Positions 24,260-32,573 of a stretch of DNA of 64,000 bases are shown here, piece by piece. The stretch spans positions 372,001 through 436,000 of the forward strand of contig NC_010995.1 of assembly GCF_000019225.1 (NCBI RefSeq), written 5' to 3'. Positions within the stretch are counted from its first letter, which is position 1; each line of letters opens with the position of its first letter. The translations under genes were made by a program, and so were the position numbers. A model generated the notes under the pieces. It was not told where the DNA came from, did not search any database, and saw only the letters and a program-made list of their open reading frames with translations. This DNA comes from Cellvibrio japonicus Ueda107. GTDB taxonomy: Bacteria; Pseudomonadota; Gammaproteobacteria; Pseudomonadales; Cellvibrionaceae.

Positions 24260-25162
24260 ATGAAAATGCTTTTTCCCCTCTCCTCTGCACGTGGTTTTTC
24301 TGTGAGCGCTATTGGCAATGCGGTGGTGGAGGTATTGAAACCTGTTGCTAAAAAGGCGGCTGGCAAGCCAGCGCGTGCCCGCTCATCCCGTGATGGCAAG
24401 GTCTGGTTGGTAGGTGCCGGGCCGGGTGATGCAGAGCTGCTTACACTCAAGGCCCTGCGTGCAATCAATAGCGCCGATGTCATTTTTTACGACTACCTGG
24501 TCAGCCCTGACATTCGCGCACTTTTCCCAACGCATATTCCGGCATTTTATGTGGGCAAAGCCAAAAGCCAACACAGCATTGCGCAAGGGGATCTCAACCG
24601 GTTGTTGGTGGATCAGGCGCGCCTGGGGTTGAAGGTATGCCGTGTCAAAGGCGGTGACCCCTTTGTCTTTGGGCGCGGCAGTGAAGAACTGCTGGAGCTG
24701 CGCCGTGCGGGTATAGCGGCCGAAGTGATACCGGGGATCACCTCGGCTTCCGGTTGTTCCACTTATGCGGATATTCCCTTGACCCATCGCGGCATTGCCC
24801 AGGGCTGCACATTTGTTACTGCACATGCTGAAAAAAGCCTGGACCTGAATTGGCAGGCACTGGCCCAGCTCAATCACACCCTGGTGTTTTACATGGGGCT
24901 GACGCGCGCGGATTTTATTGCCGGGCAGCTGCTGGCGGGCGGACTGGATGCGCAGACACCGGTGGCCATTATTGAAAATGGTTGCCGCACCAACCAGCGC
25001 AACCTGATCAGTAACCTGCAGGATTTTCCGGCCGTTGTTGTGCGGGAGCAGGTGCAATCACCGGCGCTGATTATCGTGGGTGAGGTGGTTAAGGTGCGCG
25101 AGCAATTGCAGGCCCCGCACTTACAGGAATTACTCGCCGGACAGCAGCGACTGCTGGCATAA
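24260..25162 (+). CDS. cobA: Uroporphyrinogen-III C-methyltransferase (siroheme synthesis)
   Basis: 300 residues: about 48 extra N-terminal residues (basic, Ala-rich), then the SUMT fold: 'VWLVGAGPGDAELLTLKAL', 'ADVIFYDYLVSPDI', 'VCRVKGGDPFVFGRGSEE' and 'VIPGITSASGCSTYADIPLTHRG'. It methylates uroporphyrinogen III to precorrin-2, needed for the siroheme of nitrite reductase. It lacks the precorrin-2 oxidase/ferrochelatase half of CysG. Gap of 54 nt to nirB and a shared sigma-54 promoter support an operon. The N-terminal extension may mean the true start is further in. Confidence 0.92.
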   Translation: MKMLFPLSSARGFSVSAIGNAVVEVLKPVAKKAAGKPARARSSRDGKVWLVGAGPGDAELLTLKALRAINSADVIFYDYLVSPDIRALFPTHIPAFYVGKAKSQHSIAQGDLNRLLVDQARLGLKVCRVKGGDPFVFGRGSEELLELRRAGIAAEVIPGITSASGCSTYADIPLTHRGIAQGCTFVTAHAEKSLDLNWQALAQLNHTLVFYMGLTRADFIAGQLLAGGLDAQTPVAIIENGCRTNQRNLISNLQDFPAVVVREQVQSPALIIVGEVVKVREQLQAPHLQELLAGQQRLLA

Positions 25163-25216
25163 GCCATACATTTCGCATGAATACGACAAGCAAGATTTGA
25201 CAACCGTGAGGCCGTT

Positions 25217-27754
25217 ATGAAAAAGCGCATTATCGTCGTGGGCAATGGTATGGTGGGGCATAAGTTTATTGACAACCTCGCCAACCACCAGGATGCCGCA
25301 CAGTATCAACTGATTACCTTTTCTGAAGAGCCGCGCCTGGCCTACGACAGGGTACAACTGTCCAAATATTTCTCCGGCTCCAGTGCAGAAGACCTGGCGT
25401 TGACCAATGCGGAGTACTACCGCGAAAAAGAGGTGCAATTTATTTTGCGCGATAAGGTTGTTGACCTGGATTTTGACAACAGGGAAATCATTACTGCCTC
25501 GGGCCGCCGCGAAGCCTATGACAAATTGATCCTGGCCACCGGTTCCTATCCCTTTGTGCCGCCCATTCCGGGTAATAGCGGTGAGCATTGCCTGGTGTAT
25601 CGCACCATCGAAGACCTGGAGAAAATCACTGCCTCTGCGCAGCAGAGTAAAGTCGGTGTGGTGGTCGGTGGTGGGTTGCTTGGGCTGGAAGCGGCGGCCG
25701 CATTAAAAGCAGCGGGGCTGGAAACCCATGTGGTGGAATTTGCCCCGCGCCTGATGGCCGTGCAATTGGATGAAGGCGGCGGTCGCCTGCTGCGCCGCAA
25801 AATTGAAGCCTTGGGTGTACGTGTGCACACCCAAAAAGCGACCACAGACATTGTGGCGGGCAGCGAAGCGCGCTACCGCATGAATTTTGCCGATGGCAGC
25901 CATCTCGAAACTGACATGATTTTGTTTTCTGCCGGTATACGTCCGCAGGATGAGTTGGCGCGCAAGTGCGGTATCGCGGTGGGCGAGCGCGGCGGCATAG
26001 TGGTTGATAATTATTGCCAGACCAGCGTAAAGGATGTGTATGCCATCGGTGAGTGTGCGCTGTGGAATAACCGTATTTATGGCCTGGTTGCTCCCGGCTA
26101 TCAGATGGCGAAAGTGGTGGTGTCCCATATCGTTGGCGGCGATGAGCAGTTCCTCGGTGCCGACATGAGCACCAAACTCAAATTGCTGGGTGTGGATGTG
26201 GCCTCTGTTGGCGATGCCCACGGCAATACCCCGGGTTCGCTCAGTTACACCTACGCCAATGATGTAGAGCAAGTTTACAAGCGCATTATTGTCTCTGCTG
26301 ACAATAAAAAATTGCTCGGTGCCGTACTGGTGGGCGATGTGGAAGTTTATGGCACCTTGCAGCAAATGTGTGTCAATGGCATGGACTTGCCGGAAGACCC
26401 CAATGCGTTAATTCTGCCCTCTGTTGAGGGCGGGATGGCTATTGGGGTGGATGCCCTGCCGGAGAGCGCGTGTGTCTGCTCCTGTTATGACGTGAGCAAG
26501 GGCGCTATTTGCTGTGCGGTACAAAATGGCGCGCGCACCATGGGTGATATTAAAGCGGTCACCAAGGCTTCTACCGGTTGCGGCGGTTGTTCGGCATTGG
26601 CTAAACAGGTGATGGATGCCGAGTTGACCAAACTGGGGGTAGAAGTCAGCAACCATATTTGTGAGCACTTTCCCCATTCGCGCCAGGAGCTGGCCGATAT
26701 TGTTCGCGTCAAGCAAATCAAAAGCTTTGATACATTGCTCGACCAGCACGGACAAGGATTGGGCTGCGATATTTGCAAGCCGGCGGTAGGTTCTATCCTG
26801 GCATCTTTCTGGAATGAATTCGTCCTGGATAAGAAACATATCGGCCTGCAGGATACCAATGATATTTTCCTGGGCAATATGCAAAAAGACGGTACCTATT
26901 CGATTGTGCCGCGCATTGCCGGCGGTGAAATCACCCCGGAAAAATTGATTGTGCTTGGCCAGATAGGCAAGGAGTACAACCTCTACACCAAAATCACCGG
27001 TGGCCAGCGTATCGATTTGTTCGGTGCCCAGTTGCATCAGTTACCGGAGATTTGGAAAAAACTGGTCGATGCCGGTTTTGAGACCGGCCATGCCTACGGT
27101 AAATCAGTGCGTACAGTGAAGTCCTGTGTAGGTTCCACCTGGTGCCGCTATGGGGTATTGGATTCCGTGGGCATGGCGATAGAGATTGAAAACCGCTACA
27201 AGGGTTTGCGTTCGCCCCACAAATTGAAGTTTGCCGTATCCGGTTGTACACGTGAGTGTGCCGAAGCGCAAAGTAAAGATGTAGGTGTTATCGCAACAGA
27301 AACCGGCTGGAGTTTGTATCTGTGCGGCAACGGCGGTATGCGTCCGCGCCATGCCGATTTGTTTGCAACCGGCCTGGATAATGCAACCCTGATCCAATAC
27401 ATCGACCGTTTCCTGATGTTCTATTGTCGTACAGCAGATCGTTTGCAGCGCACGTCGGTATGGTTTGAAAACCTTGATGGCGGCCTGGATTACCTGAAAA
27501 AAGTCATTATCGATGACAGGTTGGGTATTGCCGCCGAGTTGGAAGCGCAGATGGCCCATAACATCAGCCAATACCAGTGCGAATGGAAAACCACGGTGGA
27601 AAATCCCGAACTGCAAAAGCGCTTCACACATTTTATTAACAGCGATAAGGTCGATGACAATCTCGCCTATGTACAGGAACGCGGCCAGCCGCGCCCGGCA
27701 ACGGCGCTTGAGCGCAAGCATAGCGAGATTCAGTTTGTCGAGTTGGTGGATTGA
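25217..27754 (+). CDS. nirB: Assimilatory nitrite reductase large subunit NirB
   Basis: 845 residues. The N-terminal FAD/NAD(P)H domain begins 'IIVVGNGMVGHKFIDNLA' with 'VGVVVGGGLLGLEAAAAL'. A BFD-type [2Fe-2S] site follows (CVCSCYDVS ... TGCGGC), then a second 'CDICKPAVG'. The C-terminal siroheme/[4Fe-4S] domain shows 'VKSCVGSTWCRYG' and 'SGCTRECAEAQ', i.e. the four cluster cysteines. It reduces nitrite to ammonium with NAD(P)H in the cytoplasm. nirD follows 21 nt later. Confidence 0.97.
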   Translation: MKKRIIVVGNGMVGHKFIDNLANHQDAAQYQLITFSEEPRLAYDRVQLSKYFSGSSAEDLALTNAEYYREKEVQFILRDKVVDLDFDNREIITASGRREAYDKLILATGSYPFVPPIPGNSGEHCLVYRTIEDLEKITASAQQSKVGVVVGGGLLGLEAAAALKAAGLETHVVEFAPRLMAVQLDEGGGRLLRRKIEALGVRVHTQKATTDIVAGSEARYRMNFADGSHLETDMILFSAGIRPQDELARKCGIAVGERGGIVVDNYCQTSVKDVYAIGECALWNNRIYGLVAPGYQMAKVVVSHIVGGDEQFLGADMSTKLKLLGVDVASVGDAHGNTPGSLSYTYANDVEQVYKRIIVSADNKKLLGAVLVGDVEVYGTLQQMCVNGMDLPEDPNALILPSVEGGMAIGVDALPESACVCSCYDVSKGAICCAVQNGARTMGDIKAVTKASTGCGGCSALAKQVMDAELTKLGVEVSNHICEHFPHSRQELADIVRVKQIKSFDTLLDQHGQGLGCDICKPAVGSILASFWNEFVLDKKHIGLQDTNDIFLGNMQKDGTYSIVPRIAGGEITPEKLIVLGQIGKEYNLYTKITGGQRIDLFGAQLHQLPEIWKKLVDAGFETGHAYGKSVRTVKSCVGSTWCRYGVLDSVGMAIEIENRYKGLRSPHKLKFAVSGCTRECAEAQSKDVGVIATETGWSLYLCGNGGMRPRHADLFATGLDNATLIQYIDRFLMFYCRTADRLQRTSVWFENLDGGLDYLKKVIIDDRLGIAAELEAQMAHNISQYQCEWKTTVENPELQKRFTHFINSDKVDDNLAYVQERGQPRPATALERKHSEIQFVELVD

Positions 27755-27775
27755 TATTCTGCAGGTAGAAACGAT

Positions 27776-28108
27776 ATGAGTGAGAAACCCTGGATCAGTG
27801 TGTGTGAGTTTGAGGATTTGATTCCCGATACCGGCGTTTGTGCGCTGGTTAATAACAAGCAGGTGGCAATTTTTTTATCGCGCCGCCTCAATGAAATTTT
27901 TGCGGTGTCCAATTTCGACCCCGTGGGTGAAGCCAATGTGCTATCGCGCGGCATTATCGGTTCGATTGGCGATGAAATCGTAGTGGCTTCTCCGCTTTAT
28001 AAGGAGCACTACAGCTTACGCACTGGGGAGTGCCTGGAAAAACCCGAATACCAGATCAGTGTTTTTCCGGTGCGGGTGGATGATGGTTTGGTACAAGTCC
28101 AGGCGTGA
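27776..28108 (+). CDS. nirD: Nitrite reductase small subunit NirD
   Basis: 110 residues of the Rieske-like fold, lacking the Cys/His cluster ligands, as in all NirD proteins ('LIPDTGVCALVNNKQVAIFL', 'AVSNFDPVGEANVLSRGIIG', 'VASPLYKEHYSLRTGECLE'). It is the partner of NirB. Preceded by nirB on the same transcript and followed by an intrinsic terminator, so the operon is cobA-nirB-nirD. Confidence 0.95.
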   Translation: MSEKPWISVCEFEDLIPDTGVCALVNNKQVAIFLSRRLNEIFAVSNFDPVGEANVLSRGIIGSIGDEIVVASPLYKEHYSLRTGECLEKPEYQISVFPVRVDDGLVQVQA

Positions 28109-28165
28109 CACTATGGCATGTTAATGGTTTACAGCTTCTTCGACTGCTTCATGAGTCGGCTTGAC

Positions 28166-28191
28166 AGGCAACCCTCGTGGTTGCCTTTTTT
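28166..28191 (+). terminator. Terminator of the cobA-nirBD operon
   Basis: AGGCAACC (28166-28173) pairs with GGTTGCCT (28179-28186) across a CTCGT loop and runs into six Ts. It begins 57 nt after the nirD stop. Confidence 0.92.
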
Positions 28192-28237
28192 ATGGTCGCC
28201 CTCTCAAAAACTATCCACGTGACAAAGGCAACAGGGA

Positions 28238-30430
28238 CTAGGATGGATGATGCAGTTGTTTTTGTTCGTACATGCGCTGGTCGGCAATGTGTGTTAACTC
28301 CCTGGCGTCACTGCTGTCCTGCGGATAGTAGGCAATGCCGATGCTGCAGCCGATGTGAATTGACTGCTCACCCAACCAAAATTCCTGTGCGAGCAATTGC
28401 CCGATCTTGTCGCTGACAATCCTGGCTTGGGCCGGGCTGTCAATTTGGTGCAGGAGAATCACAAATTCATCGCCGCCGATGCGTGCGACTGTGTCGGAAG
28501 CGCGCACGGCTTCTTGTAAGCGCAATGCGACCGCTTTGAGCAATTCATCGCCCAGGGCATGGCCGTAGGTGTCATTGACCGGTTTGAAATCATCCAGGTC
28601 GAGCAGCATGACTGCCAGGGATTTGTGGTGGCGCTTGGCGTAGCTCAAGGCTTGTTGCAGGCGATCGGCAAACAGTGCGCGATTGGGAAGTCCGGTCAGG
28701 TTGTCATGCTGGGCCATCATGCGATGGCGCTCCTCACTTTCCCGCAGTGCCTCCAGTGCCTGTTTGCGTTCAATGGCAATCTCCGCCAGGTAGGCTGACT
28801 CTTCAATCAGCTGTATATCCTCTGCCGTGGGTTCAGCGACCTTGTGCTGGTAAATGGCGAAGGTGCCCAGGGCTTCGCCATGGCGATTGAGGATAGGTTC
28901 CGACCAGCAGGACATCAGGTCTGCCTGGGCCGCCAGTTGGCGATAGGCCTCCCAATTGGGGTGTGTCTGGATATTGCTGACAATCACGCGCTTGCCGGTG
29001 GCAACCGCGGCACCGCAAGAACCTGCGGTATCGTGGGCTTGCAGGTGTGCAATGGCCTGGTTGTAAAAGTCGGGCAGGCTGGGTGCGGCGGCAACGCTGA
29101 ACTTTTGTTGCTTGCGATCAAACAGCAGCACGCTGCACTTCATCTCGGGTTTGAGGTGTTCCACGCCTTCTACCAAACTGAGCAAAATGTCTTCCAGCGG
29201 CTCATCGGCGGCGATCAGGGCCAGGACGTGATTGTGGTTGCGCTGCTGTACATCGGCGCGGCGCATCAGGCGCACCAGGTTGTGCAGTTTGCTGTTAACC
29301 CGATAGACATGCAGGGCAATCGCAAAAATCACCAGGGCGCCGAGCAGTGTAGTTAGCGCGGCATAGAACCAGGTGCGGTTATCGCCCAAGCCTTGCTGGT
29401 AGAGGAATCCATCAAGGGAAAAGCCCTGGGGTAATAAGCCGAGGTCGGCATAGGTATCGGCGATATGGCGCCAGCGCCCGGGGTTACTGTAGCCAATTTC
29501 AATCAGGTCGGGACGAATCAGGGCCTGCATGTGCTCGGCTTCTGCACGTAAAAAATCAGCGCTGTGTTGGCTGGTATAGCGCAGCATGATCAACGCAATG
29601 ATGTCTTCCGGGTTGGCCATGGCATATTGCCAGCCGCGCAGGCTGGCATCGCGAAAGTTATCGACCAAACGTGGATTGCGCCGGATCAGTTTGCTGCTGG
29701 TAAACAGGTTGTCGCCATAAAAATCAATGCCGGCGGAGCGCGGTGTGTAAATTTGCAGCGGCTGGTGTGCCTGGCGGAAGTGGTAGAGCTCGTAGCTGGA
29801 GTAGGCGGACATGGCATCGACCCGGCCATTTAACAGGTCTTCGTGGTTAGCGCTGTGGGTAATGGTGCGGTATTTATCCGGTGTCAGCCCCTCCTGGGTC
29901 AAGTAGGCCACTAATTCGTCGGCGCCGTCTTCCAGCATCAGGGTTTTGCCGGCCAGGTCGTGCACGCCCTGCAAGGGCGATTGCTGGCGGGCTACCAGCA
30001 CCTGGGCGGAATGCTGGAAAATATTGGCTAGCACCACCAGGGGTTTACCGCGATGGCGTTCCAGTAACAGGCTGCTGGTGCCCACACCGAACTCCGCCTC
30101 CCCGGCCATGACCCTGTCGGCGACCGGTGTATTGGGTGATGCCTCCAGGAATTCCACATCCAGCCCCAGTTCGCGGTAGTAACCCTGTTCGAGGGCGGCA
30201 TAGTAACCGGCGAACTGGAACGAGTGGGTCCATTTGAGTTGCAGGCGCAGGGTGTCGGCGCACAGGGGATGGGACCAGAGCCAGAGGAGTGCAAGAGAAA
30301 ACAGGTTCACAGGCATTGCATGGCGGCGAGAACGCTGGTGGATAGGCAATGGAACAGGGCGAGCGCATCCGGGCCCGGTGGGATAGTTTATTGCACGGCG
30401 AAAGAACAGGTTATTCACCAATATCCTCAT
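28238..30430 (-). CDS. NMT1/THI5-like sensor with GAF and GGDEF domains
   Basis: Up to 730 residues. A signal-like helix begins at Met39 (MPVNLFSLALLWLWSHPLCA), so translation may start at 30316; the longer start overlaps the deaminase stop by 20 nt. The periplasmic part (about 55-330) is an NMT1/THI5-type binding protein ('LRLQLKWTHSFQFAGYYAALEQGYY', 'GAD' region), which in transporters binds pyrimidine or related ligands. A membrane helix (WFYAALTTLLGALVIFAIALH) follows, then a GAF domain (about 410-560) and GGDEF (about 570-730) with an intact 'RIGGDEFVIL'. It should turn a periplasmic small-molecule signal into c-di-GMP. The ligand is unknown; the neighbouring cytosine deaminase makes a pyrimidine worth testing. 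Confidence 0.85.
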   Translation of the reverse strand: MRILVNNLFFRRAINYPTGPGCARPVPLPIHQRSRRHAMPVNLFSLALLWLWSHPLCADTLRLQLKWTHSFQFAGYYAALEQGYYRELGLDVEFLEASPNTPVADRVMAGEAEFGVGTSSLLLERHRGKPLVVLANIFQHSAQVLVARQQSPLQGVHDLAGKTLMLEDGADELVAYLTQEGLTPDKYRTITHSANHEDLLNGRVDAMSAYSSYELYHFRQAHQPLQIYTPRSAGIDFYGDNLFTSSKLIRRNPRLVDNFRDASLRGWQYAMANPEDIIALIMLRYTSQHSADFLRAEAEHMQALIRPDLIEIGYSNPGRWRHIADTYADLGLLPQGFSLDGFLYQQGLGDNRTWFYAALTTLLGALVIFAIALHVYRVNSKLHNLVRLMRRADVQQRNHNHVLALIAADEPLEDILLSLVEGVEHLKPEMKCSVLLFDRKQQKFSVAAAPSLPDFYNQAIAHLQAHDTAGSCGAAVATGKRVIVSNIQTHPNWEAYRQLAAQADLMSCWSEPILNRHGEALGTFAIYQHKVAEPTAEDIQLIEESAYLAEIAIERKQALEALRESEERHRMMAQHDNLTGLPNRALFADRLQQALSYAKRHHKSLAVMLLDLDDFKPVNDTYGHALGDELLKAVALRLQEAVRASDTVARIGGDEFVILLHQIDSPAQARIVSDKIGQLLAQEFWLGEQSIHIGCSIGIAYYPQDSSDARELTHIADQRMYEQKQLHHPS

Positions 30431-30851
30431 TCCACAGCGCTGGCTGTTGGGCGATAAAGTCCTGCATCAACTGTTTGCATTCGGCATCGTCGCGTATGTC
30501 GAGCTCCACACCCCGGCTGCGCACATAGGCTTCGGGCCCCTGGAAACTGAGGTTTTCACCGACTACGACTTTGGGGATGCCGTAAAGCAGCACTGTGCCG
30601 CTGCACATGTCACAAGGGGAAAGGGTAGAGTAGAGGGTGGCACGCCGATAGTCACTCGCTTTCAGGCGCCCGGCGTTTTCCAGGCAGTCCATTTCGGCGT
30701 GCAGTACACAACTGCCTTTTTGCACCCGCTGGTTATGGCCGCGTCCGACGATCCTGCCATCGATAACCAGGACCGATCCGATGGGGATGCCCCCTTCGCG
30801 TCGCCCTTTGCGGGCCTCTTCAAGTGCGGCTTGCATAAACGGATCTTTCAT
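30411..30851 (-). CDS. Yeast-type (Fcy1-like) cytosine deaminase
   Basis: 146 residues. Start is the ATG at 30851, which has GAGGAGAT 6 nt upstream; an in-frame ATG at 30908 lies inside the MITE. Zinc site 'CVLHAEMDCLENAGRL' (HAE) and 'STLSPCDMCSGTVLLYGIP' (PCxxC). Full-length resemblance, including 'GGIPIGSVL', 'GRGHNQRVQKGS', 'VVGENLSF' and the C-terminal 'W.EDIGE', is to fungal cytosine deaminase (Saccharomyces Fcy1) rather than to tRNA adenosine deaminase TadA or guanine deaminase. It should convert cytosine to uracil. Bacteria normally use the unrelated CodA amidohydrolase. Confidence 0.85.
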   Translation of the reverse strand: MKDPFMQAALEEARKGRREGGIPIGSVLVIDGRIVGRGHNQRVQKGSCVLHAEMDCLENAGRLKASDYRRATLYSTLSPCDMCSGTVLLYGIPKVVVGENLSFQGPEAYVRSRGVELDIRDDAECKQLMQDFIAQQPALWNEDIGE

Positions 30852-30885
30852 CGGGCGATCTCCTCTGCTGCGCGATAACCTGAGT

Positions 30886-31005
30886 CTAGAAGCCATCTCA
30901 ACAATCATCCAACGGCCTGATGCAGTGTTGGACGGCCCGCTCCGGTGCCCGCTGCCTTTTCGCCCTGCCTGGGGCTGGCGGGCTGATTTTTGAAGAGGCT
31001 TCTAG
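30886..31005. mobile_element. 120-bp MITE related to the IS5-type element
   Basis: Imperfect terminal inverted repeats: CTAGAAGCCATCTCAACAAT on the left and, in reverse complement, CTAGAAGCCTCTTCAAAAAT on the right. Both ends carry CTAG, the target or duplication of IS5-group elements. The left end equals the left end of the IS5-type remnant at 36903 (CTAGAAGCCATCTCAAAAAT) over its first 15 bases. No coding capacity. It sits between the deaminase gene and the receiver-protein gene. Inferred to be mobilised by the IS5-type transposase in trans. Confidence 0.8.
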
Positions 31006-31030
31006 CCAGCCGCGCATGATTTTGCCGCCG

Positions 31031-32485
31031 TTAGTACAGTGGCTCCAGCCTGATCTCAATACGGTTATTGCGCTGTGCAATCGCATTCCAGTCGCCGGCA
31101 GAGACAATCGGCAATCGCTCCGGATAGGTTTCCGGCCCCAGGTAGCTGTTGATGCTGACACTCAGGCGGCCATCCTGGTTGCGGATTAAATTGTCGAGGG
31201 CATCTTCCAGTTCACGGGTGTAATTGTCGCGTATCCGGTCGAGGTTATAAGCCTCGTTCGATAGCAGGCAATTGGCGAGTGTGCTATCGGGCGCGGCCAG
31301 TTCACCCTGGCCCATGGGGTCGAGCAGCAGGCAGAAATCGCCCACGAACACGTCCAGGTGTATTGCCCCCACAAAACCTTTATCGAGCAAGCGAAGGATG
31401 AATTCATAAATGCGCACTGCACTGCGCGGGTCCAGGGTATTTTGGCGGAAGGGAATGGCACCGCTTTGGTTAAAGGCCCAGCTTAAATCATCGAGGAACG
31501 CGCGGTTGCTGTACTGCTGGGCATCGAATTGCTGCGCCCGCGCCAGGTTTTGCAGGGCAGGGGAGACCATATCCGGCTCGCGTGGGGATTGCAGGCTGCT
31601 CAACTGGGTGCGAATTTCCTGTTGCTGCGCCTGGGTATCCAGCAGATGCCGGTTCATGCTGATCAAGTAATAGAGGGCGACGGCCAGGAGTAACAGGACC
31701 AGTATCAACGCCACGCCATAGCCTTTGTTGCTGCGTGCGGCGGGTGGGCCACTTCCTGCATCGGGAGGGGGCGGTGGCGATGCGGGCGGTGTATGGGTGA
31801 CCGCTGGCGCATTCGCGAGTACATCGTTGAATTCCTTGCGGATGTTTTGGCGCAATCCCTGTAATTCGCGCACCACCCGCGAGGTGATAACGCGCCGGTT
31901 ATCTTCCAGCGAGTGCTCCAGGTGGCTCAGGCGCAATTCCAGGTTGCGTGCCTGGTCGATGATTGCCTGGTTGGGCGCGCGGCGTTCGATAAAGGGGTAG
32001 TCGGCATCGGTCACCCGGTCATTGATCGGCATGTCGCTGACCTGGTTGGCGGCGGCGATCAATTCCGGCGATTCAATACCATCGCCTTTAACCGCTGGTT
32101 TGCTGGATTCCGGATACAGGTGGATGGCCTGCATCACCTTGGATAAATCAGTCGCGTTGATGGTGTCCTTGCTCACCACATCCAGCGCACCCAGGGCGCG
32201 TGCCTGGCCGGTGTAGACATCGCCGCTTTTGGCGGTATACATGATGACCGGCACCATCGCCGTTTCGGGGTGGGACTTGATGATCTGCAATGCGCGGAAA
32301 CCGTCCATGCCCGGCATCAGGTGATCCATAAAAATGACATCGGGCACCTTGCTGGCCAGATAGCGCAAGGCAGCCTCGCCCGAGTCCACCGCATCAATAT
32401 GCAGGTTGTAGGGGCGCAGCATCTTTTTCAGTCGATACTGGGCGGTGGTGGAGTCGTCGACGATGAGGGCGGTCTTGATGGGCAT
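31031..32485 (-). CDS. Receiver-domain protein with a membrane helix and unknown C-terminal domain
   Basis: 484 residues. A standard response-regulator receiver domain fills 1-125 ('TALIVDDSTTAQYRLKKML', phospho-Asp in 'VIFMDHLMPGMDG', Thr in 'IMYTAKSG', Lys in 'VVSKD'). A helical, probably coiled-coil stretch (about 180-220) and a Pro-rich linker (ASPPPPPDAGSGPP) lead to a single membrane helix (GYGVALILVLLLLAVALYYLI, about 258-278). The last 150 residues form a domain I cannot name ('AIHLDVFVGDFCLLLDP', 'NNRIEIRLEP'), presumably periplasmic. A membrane-tethered receiver is rare. It follows the PP2C-kinase gene by 88 nt on the same strand. Confidence 0.8.
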   Translation of the reverse strand: MPIKTALIVDDSTTAQYRLKKMLRPYNLHIDAVDSGEAALRYLASKVPDVIFMDHLMPGMDGFRALQIIKSHPETAMVPVIMYTAKSGDVYTGQARALGALDVVSKDTINATDLSKVMQAIHLYPESSKPAVKGDGIESPELIAAANQVSDMPINDRVTDADYPFIERRAPNQAIIDQARNLELRLSHLEHSLEDNRRVITSRVVRELQGLRQNIRKEFNDVLANAPAVTHTPPASPPPPPDAGSGPPAARSNKGYGVALILVLLLLAVALYYLISMNRHLLDTQAQQQEIRTQLSSLQSPREPDMVSPALQNLARAQQFDAQQYSNRAFLDDLSWAFNQSGAIPFRQNTLDPRSAVRIYEFILRLLDKGFVGAIHLDVFVGDFCLLLDPMGQGELAAPDSTLANCLLSNEAYNLDRIRDNYTRELEDALDNLIRNQDGRLSVSINSYLGPETYPERLPIVSAGDWNAIAQRNNRIEIRLEPLY

Positions 32486-32573
32486 GGTTATCGTTTCCGT
32501 GAGTCTTTCTTATTAACGCGAGAGACTACCAGAAATCGACCAGGCAATAACCTGTATAACGCTCAGGGTGTGA

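Noticed and set aside
23781..24290. Minus-strand ORF of 169 residues upstream of moaA
   Set aside because: No family resemblance, odd composition, and it runs through the sigma-54 promoter and the palindromic sites of the nitrite reductase operon.
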